A DNA stretch of 64,000 nucleotides from JAEZHK01 sp040768845 (GCA_040768845.1 JAXGME010000005.1:62001-126000); one strand, 5' to 3'. Positions 42,110 to 50,678 are shown, counted from the stretch's first letter. Program-made: numbers and translations. The notes: a model not told the origin generated them from the sequence alone.

Positions 42110-43273
42110 TCAGGACAGCCGCCCCTTGAAGTCCCCGTAGCCGAATGTCCGGACGAGGCGGCAGTCGCCCCCCTCCCCCTCTATGGCGATGGCGGGGAGC
42201 GGCACGCCGTTGAAGGTGTTGTTTTTGACCATGGTGTAGATGGCCATGTCGCCAAATTCCAGGATATCGCCGGGGGAAAGCGGCGCGTCGAAGGAATAGT
42301 CGCCGATCACGTCGCCCGCCAGGCACGTGGGCCCGGCCAGCCGGTAGACATGCGCCTTTTCGCCGGGCTGCCCGGCCATGGCCCCGCCGCCGGAGAAGTC
42401 CGCCGGGGCCGAAGGGTCAAAAAGCGGCGGCCGATAGGGCATTTCAATCACGTCGGGCATGTGGCAGGCGGCGGAGGCGTCCAAAATGGCGATATCGACG
42501 CCGTTTCGCACCGTGTCCAGCACCCGAGCCCGCAAAACGCCCGCGCCGAGGGCCACCGCCTCGCCGGGTTCGAGGTATACGTCAAGGCCGTACCCGGACC
42601 GCATCCCGCGGATGCATTTTTCCAGCCGGGGGATGTCGTAGCCCGCCCGGGTGATGTGGTGGCCGCCGCCGAAGTTGATCCACTTCACCCGCCGGAGCCA
42701 GGGCCCGAATTTCCGGACGACGGCGCCAAGCGTTTCCTCCAGCGCGTCGGCGTCCTGCTCGCACAGCGTGTGGAAGTGCAGCCCGGCTACGCCCTCCGGC
42801 AGCTCCGGCAGCGGCTGCGCCGCCGGCACGCCCAGCCGCGACCCGGCGGCGCAGGGGTCGTACAGGGCATGATCCTGCGTGGAACAGCCGGGGTTCACGC
42901 GAAGGCCGATCTCCGCCCCCGCCGCCCGCGCCCGCGGGCCGAATTTTTCCAGCTGCGCCAGCGAATTGAACACCACGTGGTCGGACAGCGCGGCAATTTC
43001 GTCAAACTGGTCGTCCCGGAAGGCGGGGGAAAAGGTGTGGTTCTCCCCCGGCATGTGCTCGCGGGCCAGCCGCGCCTCGAAAAGCCCGCTGGAGGCCGCG
43101 CCGGAGAGGTATTCCCCAATCATGGGATACAGCGAAAACATCGAAAACGCCTTCTGCGCCAGCAGCACGCGGCACCCGGTGCGCGCCGATACGCCGCGCA
43201 GAATTTCCAGGTTGCGCCGGAGCGCGGCCTCGCTCACCAGGTAGCAGGGCGTGGGCAGATCGCTTCGCCGCAC
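42110..43273 (-). CDS. nspC: Carboxynorspermidine/carboxyspermidine decarboxylase
   Basis: 387 residues, PLP enzyme of the alanine racemase/ornithine decarboxylase fold. The PLP lysine is in VLLAQKAFSMFSLYP, and the family shows GCSTQDHALYDPCAAGSRLGVP, GLHFHTLCEQDADALEETL, WINFGGGHHITRAGYD and LEPGEAVALGAGVL. Last step of the aspartate-semialdehyde route to spermidine or norspermidine. GTG start overlaps closely with the upstream dehydrogenase (stop at 43275). Fourth to sixth genes of the polyamine operon supply this alternative route. Confidence 0.93.
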   Translation of the reverse strand: MRRSDLPTPCYLVSEAALRRNLEILRGVSARTGCRVLLAQKAFSMFSLYPMIGEYLSGAASSGLFEARLAREHMPGENHTFSPAFRDDQFDEIAALSDHVVFNSLAQLEKFGPRARAAGAEIGLRVNPGCSTQDHALYDPCAAGSRLGVPAAQPLPELPEGVAGLHFHTLCEQDADALEETLGAVVRKFGPWLRRVKWINFGGGHHITRAGYDIPRLEKCIRGMRSGYGLDVYLEPGEAVALGAGVLRARVLDTVRNGVDIAILDASAACHMPDVIEMPYRPPLFDPSAPADFSGGGAMAGQPGEKAHVYRLAGPTCLAGDVIGDYSFDAPLSPGDILEFGDMAIYTMVKNNTFNGVPLPAIAIEGEGGDCRLVRTFGYGDFKGRLS

Positions 43274-43274
43274 G

Positions 43275-44477
43275 TCAGTCCACCGGCACGGGGTGCTCGT
43301 CCACCGTCCAGGGCAGCCCCCACTCGTTCAGCGCGTCCATGAAGGGATCGGGGTCGAACTCCTCCACATTGTAAACGCCCGGCCGACGCCAGCGCCCGTC
43401 CATCACCAGCATGGCCCCGATCATCGCGGGCACGCCGGTGGTGTAGGCCACCGCCTGGGAGCCCACCTCCCGGTAGCACGCCTCGTGGTCGCACACGTTG
43501 TAGACGTAGAGCGATTTCTCCCGGCCGTCCTTGAGGCCGGTGAAGATGCAGCCGATGTTGGTCTTTCCACGGGTGCGCGGGCCCAGCGACGACGGGTCCG
43601 GCAGCACGGCCTTGAGGAACTGGAGCGGAACGATTTCCCTTCCCTCGAACGCGATGGGCTTGATGGAGGTCATGCCCACGTTTTCAAGGCACTTGAGGTG
43701 GGTGAGGTAGCTCTGGCCGAAGGTCATGAAAAAGCGGATGCGCCGGACGCCCGGCACGTTCTTGGCCAGCGATTCGATCTCCTCGTGATGCAGAAGGTAC
43801 ATGTCCCGCCGGCCCACCCCGGCGAAGTCATAGCTCCGCTTGACGGCCATGGGCTCCGTTTCCACCCAGCGGCCGTCCTCCCAGTAGGCGCCCTTGGCGC
43901 TGACCTCGCGGATGTTGATCTCCGGGTTGAAGTTGGTGGCGAAGGGGTAGCCGTGGTCGCCGCCGTTGCAGTCCAGAATGTCGATGGTGCGGATCTCGTC
44001 AAAGTGGTGCTTGAGCGCCCAGGCGGTGAACACGCCCGTCACCCCCGGGTCAAACCCGCTGCCCAGGAGCGCCGTCAGCCCGGCCTTTTCAAACCGATCG
44101 CGGTAGGCCCACTGCCAGGAGTATTCAAACTTCGCGGTGTCCTCCGGCTCGTAGTTGGCGGTGTCGATGTAGTGAGCCCCCGCCTTGAGGCAGGCATCCA
44201 TGATGGCGAGGTCCTGGTAGGGCAGCGCCAGGTTCAAAACCGCGTCCGGCCCGAAGGCGCGGATCCACTCCGCGAGGGCGGGCGCATCGGCGGCGTCCAC
44301 CTGCGCCGTTTGGATGCGCACCCGGGTCTTGCCGGAGAGCGCGGCCTTCAGCGCGTCGCACTTGGAAAGGGTGCGGCTGGCGATCAGAAGATCGGTAAAG
44401 AAGCCGTCGTTCTGGCACACCTTGTGGACGGCCACGGAGGCGACGCCGCCGCAGCCGACGATCATCAGCTTTTTCAT
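43275..44477 (-). CDS. Carboxy(nor)spermidine dehydrogenase, saccharopine dehydrogenase family
   Basis: 400 residues. Rossmann start MKKLMIVGCGGVASVAVHKV, then CDALKAALSGKTRVRIQTAQVDA, VLNLALPYQDLAIMDACLKAG, DTANYEPED and GSGFDPGVTGVFTAWALKH are the saccharopine-dehydrogenase-like core. The pairing with nspC identifies it as the enzyme that reductively condenses a diamine with L-aspartate semialdehyde. 12 bases separate its start from the speB stop; SD AAGGAGG. Confidence 0.92.
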   Translation of the reverse strand: MKKLMIVGCGGVASVAVHKVCQNDGFFTDLLIASRTLSKCDALKAALSGKTRVRIQTAQVDAADAPALAEWIRAFGPDAVLNLALPYQDLAIMDACLKAGAHYIDTANYEPEDTAKFEYSWQWAYRDRFEKAGLTALLGSGFDPGVTGVFTAWALKHHFDEIRTIDILDCNGGDHGYPFATNFNPEINIREVSAKGAYWEDGRWVETEPMAVKRSYDFAGVGRRDMYLLHHEEIESLAKNVPGVRRIRFFMTFGQSYLTHLKCLENVGMTSIKPIAFEGREIVPLQFLKAVLPDPSSLGPRTRGKTNIGCIFTGLKDGREKSLYVYNVCDHEACYREVGSQAVAYTTGVPAMIGAMLVMDGRWRRPGVYNVEEFDPDPFMDALNEWGLPWTVDEHPVPVD

Positions 44478-44489
44478 GGAAGAACCTCC

Positions 44490-45359
44490 TTATGACGCGG
44501 GTTTTTTGCACAGGGCCAGCAACAGCTCGCGGGTGAGCTTGCAGGCGGCCACGGCGGACATGCCGGAGACATCGAGGGCCGGCGCCAATTCCGTAAGGTC
44601 GCAGCCCACGACGCGGGCGCCCTTCGCCACGGCCACCGCCGCGCGCATCAGCTGGAGAAAGCCGACGCCGCCCGGCTCCGGCGTGCCGGTGCCCGGGAAG
44701 GCGGAAGGGTCTATGACGTCGAGGTCCACGCTCAGATACACCGGCCGGCCGGCGAGGGCGGCGAGGGCGGAATCCAGCCCCTCAAAGTCAAACCGCCGCA
44801 TCACCGTGTGCCCCGCAGCGGCGAAGGAAAATTCCGCCCGGTCGCCGGAGCGGATGCCGAACTGGAAGATGCGCCCGTCGCCGAAAAGATCCCAGATTCT
44901 GCGCATCACCGACGCGTGGGAGAGCTTCACGCCCAGGTAGTCCTCCCGGAGGTCGGCGTGGGCGTCGAAGTGGACGACGGCCAGGTCCGGGTACCGCTCG
45001 CAGGCGGCGCGGACGGCGCCCAGGGTCACCAGGTGCTCGCCGCCCAGCAAAAAGGGCAGCTTGCCGTCCGCCAGGATGCCTTCGGCCCGGCGGCGGACGG
45101 CCTGAAGCGCGGCTTCGGTATCGCCGATGGGGATGTCCACGTCGCCGGAATCCAGCGCGGCCACCTCGTCCAGGTCCCGGTCCTGGTAGGGGCTGTAGGT
45201 TTCGATGCCGTAGGATTCGGCCCGGACGGCCCGGGGGCCGAAGCGCGCGCCGGGGCGGTAGGATGCGGTGCCGTCGAAGGGTGCGCCGTAGAGCACGATG
45301 TCCGCGCGGGCATAGTCCGCGTCGCAGCCCAGAAAGCACTCAATGTTCCTGTTCAACAC
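44490..45359 (-). CDS. speB: Agmatinase/ureohydrolase family
   Basis: 289 residues from the GTG at 45359, which lies inside the end of speE; upstream in-frame extensions lie within speE. Manganese motifs GGEHLVTLGA, VVHFDAHADLRE and VDLDVIDPSAFPGTGTPEPGG. The family includes agmatinase (agmatine to putrescine and urea) and aminopropylagmatine ureohydrolase; the operon with arginine decarboxylase-like and SpeE genes suits either. Overlap of 20 bases with speE indicates coupling. Confidence 0.93.
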   Translation of the reverse strand: MLNRNIECFLGCDADYARADIVLYGAPFDGTASYRPGARFGPRAVRAESYGIETYSPYQDRDLDEVAALDSGDVDIPIGDTEAALQAVRRRAEGILADGKLPFLLGGEHLVTLGAVRAACERYPDLAVVHFDAHADLREDYLGVKLSHASVMRRIWDLFGDGRIFQFGIRSGDRAEFSFAAAGHTVMRRFDFEGLDSALAALAGRPVYLSVDLDVIDPSAFPGTGTPEPGGVGFLQLMRAAVAVAKGARVVGCDLTELAPALDVSGMSAVAACKLTRELLLALCKKPAS

Positions 45360-46200
45360 TTCGCAGCATCTCCTCCACATAGGCCGGGAGCGCAAACGCG
45401 CCCACGTGCAGGTTGGTGGTGTAGTAGCGGGTGGAAAGGCCCAGAAGGCCCCACCGGGCGGCGGCGAGGTCCCGCACCGGGTGGTACTTTTTGGATGCGA
45501 AGCCAAAGAGCCAATGCCCCGAGGGGTAGGTGGGGATGTGGGCCTGGTAGACGCGGCTGATGGGGAAGCTCTCCACGATGCGCTTGTGGGCGCGGCGGCA
45601 GGCGGCGGCGTCCTGGTCGTAAAAGGGGCTCTCGTGCTGGTTGACCATGATGCCGTCGTCCCGGAGGGCGTTAAAGCAGTTGCCGTAGAACTCCCGGGTG
45701 AACAGGCCCTCGCCGGGGCCGAAGGGGTCCGTGGAGTCCACGATGATGAGGTCGTAAGCGTCCTTCCGGGTGCGCACGTACTTGAGCCCGTCCTCGTAGA
45801 AGATGGTCAGCCGGGGGTCATCCAGCCGGCAGGCGGTCTGGGGCAGGTATTTTCTGCACACGTCCACCACCAGCGGGTCGATCTCCACCATGTCGATCCG
45901 CTGGACGGATTCGTAGCGGGTCAGCTCCCGGACCACGCCGCCGTCCCCCGCGCCGATCACCAGCACGCTCTGCGCGTCCGGGTGCACCGCCATGGGCACG
46001 TGGGTGATCATCTCGTGGTAGATGAATTCGTCCTTTTCGGTGAGCATCATGTAGCCGTCCAGCGTCAGAAACCGGCCGAACTCCCTGGAATCGAACACGT
46101 CGATGCGCTGAAAGTCGCTCCGGCCGGAATAGAGCTGCCGGTCCACCTTGATGGAGAGCTGCACGCTGGGCGTATGCCGCTCGGAAAACCACAGTTCCAT
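45340..46200 (-). CDS. speE: Polyamine aminopropyltransferase (spermidine synthase)
   Basis: 286 residues. SAM-type fold: ELWFSERHTPSVQLSIKV, DGYMMLTEKDEFIYHEMITHVPM, VLVIGAGDGGVVRELTRY, MVEIDPLVVDVCRKYLP, LIIVDSTDPFGPGEGLFTREFY (catalytic Asp of DSTDP) and WLFGFASKKYHP. Transfers aminopropyl from decarboxylated SAM to putrescine or agmatine. Close behind the decarboxylase gene (three bases). Confidence 0.96.
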   Translation of the reverse strand: MELWFSERHTPSVQLSIKVDRQLYSGRSDFQRIDVFDSREFGRFLTLDGYMMLTEKDEFIYHEMITHVPMAVHPDAQSVLVIGAGDGGVVRELTRYESVQRIDMVEIDPLVVDVCRKYLPQTACRLDDPRLTIFYEDGLKYVRTRKDAYDLIIVDSTDPFGPGEGLFTREFYGNCFNALRDDGIMVNQHESPFYDQDAAACRRAHKRIVESFPISRVYQAHIPTYPSGHWLFGFASKKYHPVRDLAAARWGLLGLSTRYYTTNLHVGAFALPAYVEEMLRSVEQEH

Positions 46201-46203
46201 GGA

Positions 46204-47655
46204 TCAGTCCTCCTTCAGCACGTTCAGGCGTTCGATGGACGGGTCTTCCGGCCCGGTCATGGAGGAGCCCTTCGCCCTGGCATAGCGGATGTAATCCAAA
46301 ATGCGGGGCGTGATTTTTTCACCCGGGGCGAGAACCGGAATGCCCGGAGGGTAGCACATCACAAACTCCCCGGCCACGCGGCCGGCGCATTCGTCCAGGG
46401 GCAGCGACTGGCGCGGCGCGTAGAAGGCCCTCTGGGGCGTGAGGGCCACCTCCGGCTCGATGTACTCCTGCCGGAACAGGCCCTTCGGGTCGCGCCGGCG
46501 GCGGCGGCGGATCTCCGACAGCGCGCCGATGAACCGCTCGATGTCCTGCCGCCGGTCGCCCAGCGACACGTAGGCCAGAATGTTGCCCATGTCGCCGAAT
46601 TCGATCTGGATGTCGTACTCGTCCCGCAGGACGTCGTACACCTCGATGCCGGCCAGGCCCACCCCCAGCGTGTTGACCGCCAGCTTGGTTCGGTCAAAAT
46701 CAAACACGCTGTCGCCGTTTATGATCTCCCGGCCGAAGGCGCGGTAGCCCTCCAGGCGGTTGATCTCGTCCCGGGCGTAGTCGGTCAGTTCCGTCACCCG
46801 GCGGAACACCTCCGCGCCCCGCGTCGCCAGGTTGCGCCGGGAAATGTCCAGGCTCGCCATGAGCAGGTAGGAGCCGCTGGTGGTCTGGGTGAGGTTCACA
46901 ATCTGCCGCAGGTAGCCCTCCGACACCCGCGGCCCCGCCAGCAGAAAGGAGCTCTGGGTCAGGCTGCCGCCGGACTTGTGCATGCTGACCGCCGCCAGAT
47001 CAAAGCCCGCGTCCATGGCGGAGCGCGGCAGATCCTCGCCGAAGGAGAAGTGGGCGCCGTGGGCCTCGTCCGCCAGCGCCAGCATGCCGGCCTCATGGGC
47101 CATCTTCGCGATGGCGGCGGCGTCCGAGCACACGCCGTAGTAGGTGGGGTTGTTGATGAGGACGGCCCGGGCGTCCGGATGGCGGCGGATGGCGTCGCGG
47201 ACCGCCGCGCGGCGCATGCCCAAAGGGATGCCCAGCGCCCCGTCGATCTCCGGCGACACGTAGACCGGTTCGCCGCCGCACAGCACCAGCGCGGCCATCA
47301 CGCTGCGGTGTACGTTGCGGGGCAGGATGATCTTGTCCCCCTTTTTGAGGGCATAGAGGATCATGCTCTGGACGGCGGCGGTGGTGCCGCCCACGATCAA
47401 AAGCGCGTGGGCCGCGCGGAAGGCCTCCGCGGCCAGCGCCTCAGCCTCCCGGATCACCGACACCGGGTGGCACAGGTTGTCCAGCGGCTTCATGGAGTTC
47501 ACGTCAAGGGACAGGCACTTTTCGCCCAAAAGCGCCTCCAGTTCCGGGTTGCCGCGGCCGCGCTTGTGGCCCGGCACGTCCAGCGGCACCAGCCGCATGG
47601 CGCGCATGTCCTCCAGCGCCCGGGCGATGGGCGCGTCCGCCTGGGATCGGGGCAT
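46204..47655 (-). CDS. Orn/Lys/Arg decarboxylase family PLP enzyme
   Basis: 483 residues, the short Firmicute form without the N-terminal wing domain. LDVPGHKRGRGNP, VNSMKPLDNLCHP, LIVGGTTAAVQSMILYALKKGDKIILPRNVHRSVMAAL (split, residues about 92-130), VLINNPTYYGVC, MLALADEAHGAHFSF and the PLP lysine in VSMHKSGGSLTQSSFLL. Similar enzymes are annotated speA (arginine decarboxylase) or cadA; the speB gene downstream favours arginine. Sits between speD and speE. Confidence 0.92.
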   Translation of the reverse strand: MPRSQADAPIARALEDMRAMRLVPLDVPGHKRGRGNPELEALLGEKCLSLDVNSMKPLDNLCHPVSVIREAEALAAEAFRAAHALLIVGGTTAAVQSMILYALKKGDKIILPRNVHRSVMAALVLCGGEPVYVSPEIDGALGIPLGMRRAAVRDAIRRHPDARAVLINNPTYYGVCSDAAAIAKMAHEAGMLALADEAHGAHFSFGEDLPRSAMDAGFDLAAVSMHKSGGSLTQSSFLLAGPRVSEGYLRQIVNLTQTTSGSYLLMASLDISRRNLATRGAEVFRRVTELTDYARDEINRLEGYRAFGREIINGDSVFDFDRTKLAVNTLGVGLAGIEVYDVLRDEYDIQIEFGDMGNILAYVSLGDRRQDIERFIGALSEIRRRRRRDPKGLFRQEYIEPEVALTPQRAFYAPRQSLPLDECAGRVAGEFVMCYPPGIPVLAPGEKITPRILDYIRYARAKGSSMTGPEDPSIERLNVLKED

Positions 47656-47675
47656 CTCGTCGCCTCCCTTCGCGC

Positions 47676-48434
47676 TCAGAAGATGTTGCGTCCGCTGAAG
47701 ATTTCGATCATTTCGCGGCGGAGGCTGCCGGTGATGTCCAGGCGCGTCCTGGGGGGCAGCTCGTATACGTCCACGTTGAAAAGGTAGTTTTTGAGGTCCA
47801 GCTCCTTGATCAGCATCTTGGTGTGGAACAGGTTGGCCTCGTAGACGTTGACGTCCACCGCGTCGTACCGGCGCAGGATGCCCGCGTCGATGTAGTCCTG
47901 GATGGAGGTGACGGCGTGGTCGATGAAGAGCTTTTTTCCGGTAACGTCCCGGGTGAAACCGCGCACGCGGTAGTCCATGGTGATGATGTCTGAATCAAAG
48001 GAGCCGATCAGGTAATCCAGCGTGGACAGCGGGGTGATCTCGCCGCAGGTGGCCACGTCGATGTCCACCCGGAAGGTGGCGAGAAACGTATCCGGGTGGT
48101 ACTCCGGGTAGGTGTGCACGGTCACGTGGCTCTTGTCCAGGTGGGCCACCACGGCGTTCTCGGCGGGGGTCATGGAACCGTCGGCGATCAAGAGCGTCAC
48201 CGATGCGCCCTGGGGATCGTAATCCTGCCGGGAAATGTGCAGCACGCGGGCGCCGATCATGTCCACCACGTGGGTCAGGATGCCCGTCAGGCGCTCGGAG
48301 TTGTACTGCTCGCCCACGTAGGCGATGTAGTCCTTCTGCTCCCGGGGCGTCTTGGCGTAGCAGACGTCGTAAATGTTGAAGCTCAGCGACTTTGTGAGGT
48401 TGTTGAACCCGTACAGCTTCAGCTTGCCCTCCAT
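47676..48434 (-). CDS. speD: S-adenosylmethionine decarboxylase proenzyme, class 1A
   Basis: 252 residues, E. coli type. Start at the ATG 48434, six bases behind GGAGGG; the ATG at 48440 touches the site. The proenzyme cleaves itself at Lys101-Ser102 in HLDKSHVTVHTYPEYHPD, where Ser102 becomes the pyruvoyl group. Supplies the aminopropyl donor for SpeE. First gene of the six-gene polyamine operon, behind a long structured leader with a terminator-like hairpin. Confidence 0.94.
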   Translation of the reverse strand: MEGKLKLYGFNNLTKSLSFNIYDVCYAKTPREQKDYIAYVGEQYNSERLTGILTHVVDMIGARVLHISRQDYDPQGASVTLLIADGSMTPAENAVVAHLDKSHVTVHTYPEYHPDTFLATFRVDIDVATCGEITPLSTLDYLIGSFDSDIITMDYRVRGFTRDVTGKKLFIDHAVTSIQDYIDAGILRRYDAVDVNVYEANLFHTKMLIKELDLKNYLFNVDVYELPPRTRLDITGSLRREMIEIFSGRNIF

Positions 48435-48494
48435 GGGCATCCCTCCCCGCAACAAGAGTTTCTCCCGGTTCCTTTCCGCGCACGCCGGGCGGAC

Positions 48495-48530
48495 AAAAAA
48501 ACAAGTGACGAGCCTTTTGCCCATCACTTG
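48495..48530 (-). terminator. Terminator-like hairpin in the speD leader
   Basis: Minus-strand stem CAAGTGA/TCACTTG extended by GGGC/GCTC, followed by seven T, 60 bases before speD. The outer sequences GCGGAC and GTCCGC could pair across it, which could form a competing structure. It could attenuate speD transcription. It is about 360 bases behind ldh, so it is less likely to serve that gene. Confidence 0.72.
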
Positions 48531-48648
48531 CGCAAGTCCGCTTTTCAGCCCCGGAGCGCGCGCTCCGGGCCGGGGGGCCCGCGGGCCGCCCTGAAGACAG
48601 ATTCCGGGTTTAGAGTCTATATAGCAAATAATTACTTTTACTACTCTT

Positions 48649-48734
48649 ATTGACCGTTTCACAAGTTGATGCGCCGCGAGGCGCCGGTTATAAAGTAACC
48701 AACTTATAAAATTTGAGCTCTTCGCTCCGTCAAT
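48649..48734 (-). promoter_or_regulatory. Nested stem/three-way junction in the speD leader
   Basis: An outer stem ATTGAC (48649-48654)/GTCAAT (48729-48734) encloses AAGTTG (48663-48668)/CAACTT (48700-48705), which in turn encloses two hairpins, GCGCC/GGCGC (48671-48684) and GGTTA/TAACC (48686-48700). A palindromic hairpin CCCGGAGCGC/GCGCTCCGGG follows at 48550-48569. No known riboswitch class was recognised. Candidate regulatory RNA; strand is assumed from the operon. Confidence 0.5.
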
Positions 48735-48846
48735 GAGGCGGCGCCCCGCCGCCAGAGGCAGTCGACCGGCCGCTTGCGCGGCGCCCTCCCAAAAGAGGCG
48801 GTCCGTAATTATTTGCACGTTCCTCCGTCAACGCGAATGCAGACGA

Positions 48847-48875
48847 ACAGTATCACGCGGCGCGTTTTCTGTCAA
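48847..48875 (-). promoter_or_regulatory. Promoter of the speD operon leader
   Basis: On the minus strand a perfect TTGACA and TACTGT are 17 bases apart, with TG one base before the -10 box. It starts a few bases downstream of the ldh stop and would give a leader of about 400 bases. A weaker extended -10 (TGCTATATA, near 48619-48627) lies further downstream. Confidence 0.68.
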
Positions 48876-48890
48876 GTTAAAACTGCGCGC

Positions 48891-49856
48891 CTATGCCCTG
48901 GGGCCAAAGCTCAGCGAGTCGATGACGGACTTCAGCGCGCCCGCGGAGGTGCGCAGCTTTTCCGTTTCCTCGTCGGTGAGCGGCGGGGTGATCTCGCGGA
49001 TGATGCCCTTGGCGCCAATCACGAAGGGCAGGCTCAGGCACACGTCGGAAATGCCGTAGCGCCCGTTGATCATGGCCGAAACGGTGAGCACGGAATTGGC
49101 GTCCTGCACGATGCACTCCACAATGCGCTTGACGGCCATCGCCACGGCGTAGTAGGTGGCGCCCTTGAATTTGATCACCTTGGCGCCGGAGGTGCGCACA
49201 TCGTCCAGGATCGCCTCCAGCTGCGCCTTGCCGCAGCGCTCGGCCTCGAGGCAGGCGTGGTCGCAGTACTCGTCCATGGTCATGCCGGCGATATTGGTCA
49301 GCGACCAGGGCACCATGGAGCTGTCGCCGTGCTCGCCGAACACATAGCCGTGCACGTTGCCCGGGTTGAGGTGCACGTGGGCGGCCAGGATGGACCGGAG
49401 CCGCGCGGAATCCAGCATCGTGCCGGAGCCGATGACCTGGCGCGGCTTCAGCCCGAAATTTTTGGTGACGTGGTAGGTCAGGATGTCCACGGGGTTGGCC
49501 ACCACGATGTACACCGCCTCCGGCGCGCGGCGGACCACCTCCGGCATGATGAAGGAGATGATGTTGACGTTACCCTGGGCCAGATCGATGCGCGTCTGCC
49601 CGGGCTTCCGGGCCGCGCCGGCGGTGATGATCACGATGTCCGCGCCCTCGGCGGCGGCGTAATCCCCGGCGTACACGTCCACCGGCGCGCAAAACGGCGT
49701 GCCCTGAATGATGTCCATGGCCTCGCCCCGCGCCTTGTCAAAGGCGATGTCGATCAGGACGATTTCGGTGGCGAGCCCCGAGGCGGTCAGCGTGTAGGCG
49801 ATGGTCGCGCCGACGTTTCCGGCGCCGAGAATGGCGATTTTTCTTCCTTTGCTCAA
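48891..49856 (-). CDS. ldh: L-lactate dehydrogenase
   Basis: 321 residues. NAD fold KIAILGAGNVGATIAYTLTASGLATEIVLID (GxGxxG, Asp at the end of strand 2), IITAGAARKPGQTRIDLAQGN, VANPVDILTYHVTKNFGL, VIGSGTMLDSARLR, VFGEHGDSSMVPWS with the catalytic His, and a C-terminal PLTDEETEKLRTSAGALK. The allosteric FBP-type enzyme is typical for Firmicutes. Start is TTG at 49856 behind GAAGGT. Reduces pyruvate to lactate to reoxidise NADH. Confidence 0.96.
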   Translation of the reverse strand: MSKGRKIAILGAGNVGATIAYTLTASGLATEIVLIDIAFDKARGEAMDIIQGTPFCAPVDVYAGDYAAAEGADIVIITAGAARKPGQTRIDLAQGNVNIISFIMPEVVRRAPEAVYIVVANPVDILTYHVTKNFGLKPRQVIGSGTMLDSARLRSILAAHVHLNPGNVHGYVFGEHGDSSMVPWSLTNIAGMTMDEYCDHACLEAERCGKAQLEAILDDVRTSGAKVIKFKGATYYAVAMAVKRIVECIVQDANSVLTVSAMINGRYGISDVCLSLPFVIGAKGIIREITPPLTDEETEKLRTSAGALKSVIDSLSFGPRA

Positions 49857-50346
49857 GGGACGGACCTTCTTTCGGTCTTTAATTGCGGTATGGCGCGCCG
49901 TCCTGCGGCGCCCCGGCGCGGCAAAAGCCGCCCGGTTCTCCTGTCCTGCGTCAAATTCGCATCATACGAAAGCGCCTCGATTCAAACCATAACCAAATCC
50001 ATATTGAACCCATAGCGCTTATTATATCTGATCACATTTCGGGAATCATTAAAATACGGAGAATTTTGTGGTGAGAAAGAATCTTTACCTGGTGCGCGTG
50101 TTTTTGTCACAATCCCGGCGCGCTCTTTCGCCAGGCGCTCCGCCCGGCGGCGCCGGTATTTTCCGCCGCGAAAAAATATCCGGCACCCGCGGGCCCGGAC
50201 GTGCGGAAATCCGGCATTGCCGTGACCTGCCGCAAAATATTAAATGGAATATGCCGGCCCAACGCGGGCGATATGCGCTCAGGGCAGGGCCGCGACGATT
50301 TGCACCCGGCGCATCGCTTACCTGAGGCGCCGGGTGCGCGCAAGTG
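49857..50346. other. Gene-free region upstream of ldh
   Basis: 490 bases without a convincing gene. On the minus strand a TATAAT at 50021-50026 is a good -10 candidate for ldh, but its -35 box (ATGATT) is poor. A hairpin at 50302-50337 (GCACCCGGCGC/GCGCCGGGTGC) is a weak minus-strand terminator for the small gene at 50347. A sequence ATTGTGACAAAAACAC near 50100 resembles half of a Rex site; see rejected items. The central part is AT-richer than the genes. Confidence 0.5.
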
Positions 50347-50532
50347 CTACTCGCAGCGGGACTGGTTGCCGGACCTGCAACAGCAGCAGTAGTACACGAA
50401 GAATCCGATGCCCGCCAGCAGGGCGGCGACAGAGCCCGGGATTGCGGGGAGGCCGATGACGGGCAGGACCGCGGACAGAATCAGCCCGACAATCCCCACA
50501 ATGACGAGCGCGACGCTGATCAGAATTACCAT
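50347..50532 (-). CDS. Small membrane protein with a cysteine cluster at its C-terminus
   Basis: 61 residues, ATG seven bases behind AAAGGAG. Two hydrophobic segments (VILISVALVIVGIVGLILSA and GSVAALLAGIGFFVYY) are followed by CCCCRSGNQSRCE. The size, the spacing and the good ribosome site make it a real gene. The cysteine cluster could bind a metal or take lipid anchors. Family not recognised (YqaE/PMP3-like short membrane proteins are similar in layout). A hairpin follows at 50302-50337. Confidence 0.72.
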   Translation of the reverse strand: MVILISVALVIVGIVGLILSAVLPVIGLPAIPGSVAALLAGIGFFVYYCCCCRSGNQSRCE

Positions 50533-50645
50533 GATTCACAAACTCCTTTCGTGGCCGTTTGGCAGCCGGGAGGCGAGGTGCAATCCATCCCATACTATTC
50601 GGATACCAGTAATGGCGTACCAAAGCGGCGGCCGCCGATCAGAGA

Positions 50646-50678
50646 ACCCGCACCCTCAAAAGGGATGCGGGGTTTTTT
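50646..50678. terminator. Hairpin with a plus-strand T-tract downstream of the PanE-like gene
   Basis: Stem ACCCGCA-CCCT/AGGG-TGCGGGGT, loop CAAA, followed on the plus strand by TTTTTT and on the minus strand by a weak TTCTCT. It lies 10 bases behind the PanE-like gene on the minus strand, and no plus-strand gene ends here. Confidence 0.6.

Noticed and set aside
48649..48734. tRNA or T-box in the speD leader
   Set aside because: No TTC-loop, no acceptor end, and no T-box AGGGTGG sequence; the junction has only two inner hairpins.
50085..50115. Possible Rex (NADH-sensing) operator upstream of ldh
   Set aside because: Only the left half TTGTGA is good; the right half TCACAA is not present in the right spacing.
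50107..50343. 78-codon minus-strand frame upstream of ldh
   Set aside because: No ribosome site, composition unlike real proteins here, and crosses the terminator hairpin of the small gene.
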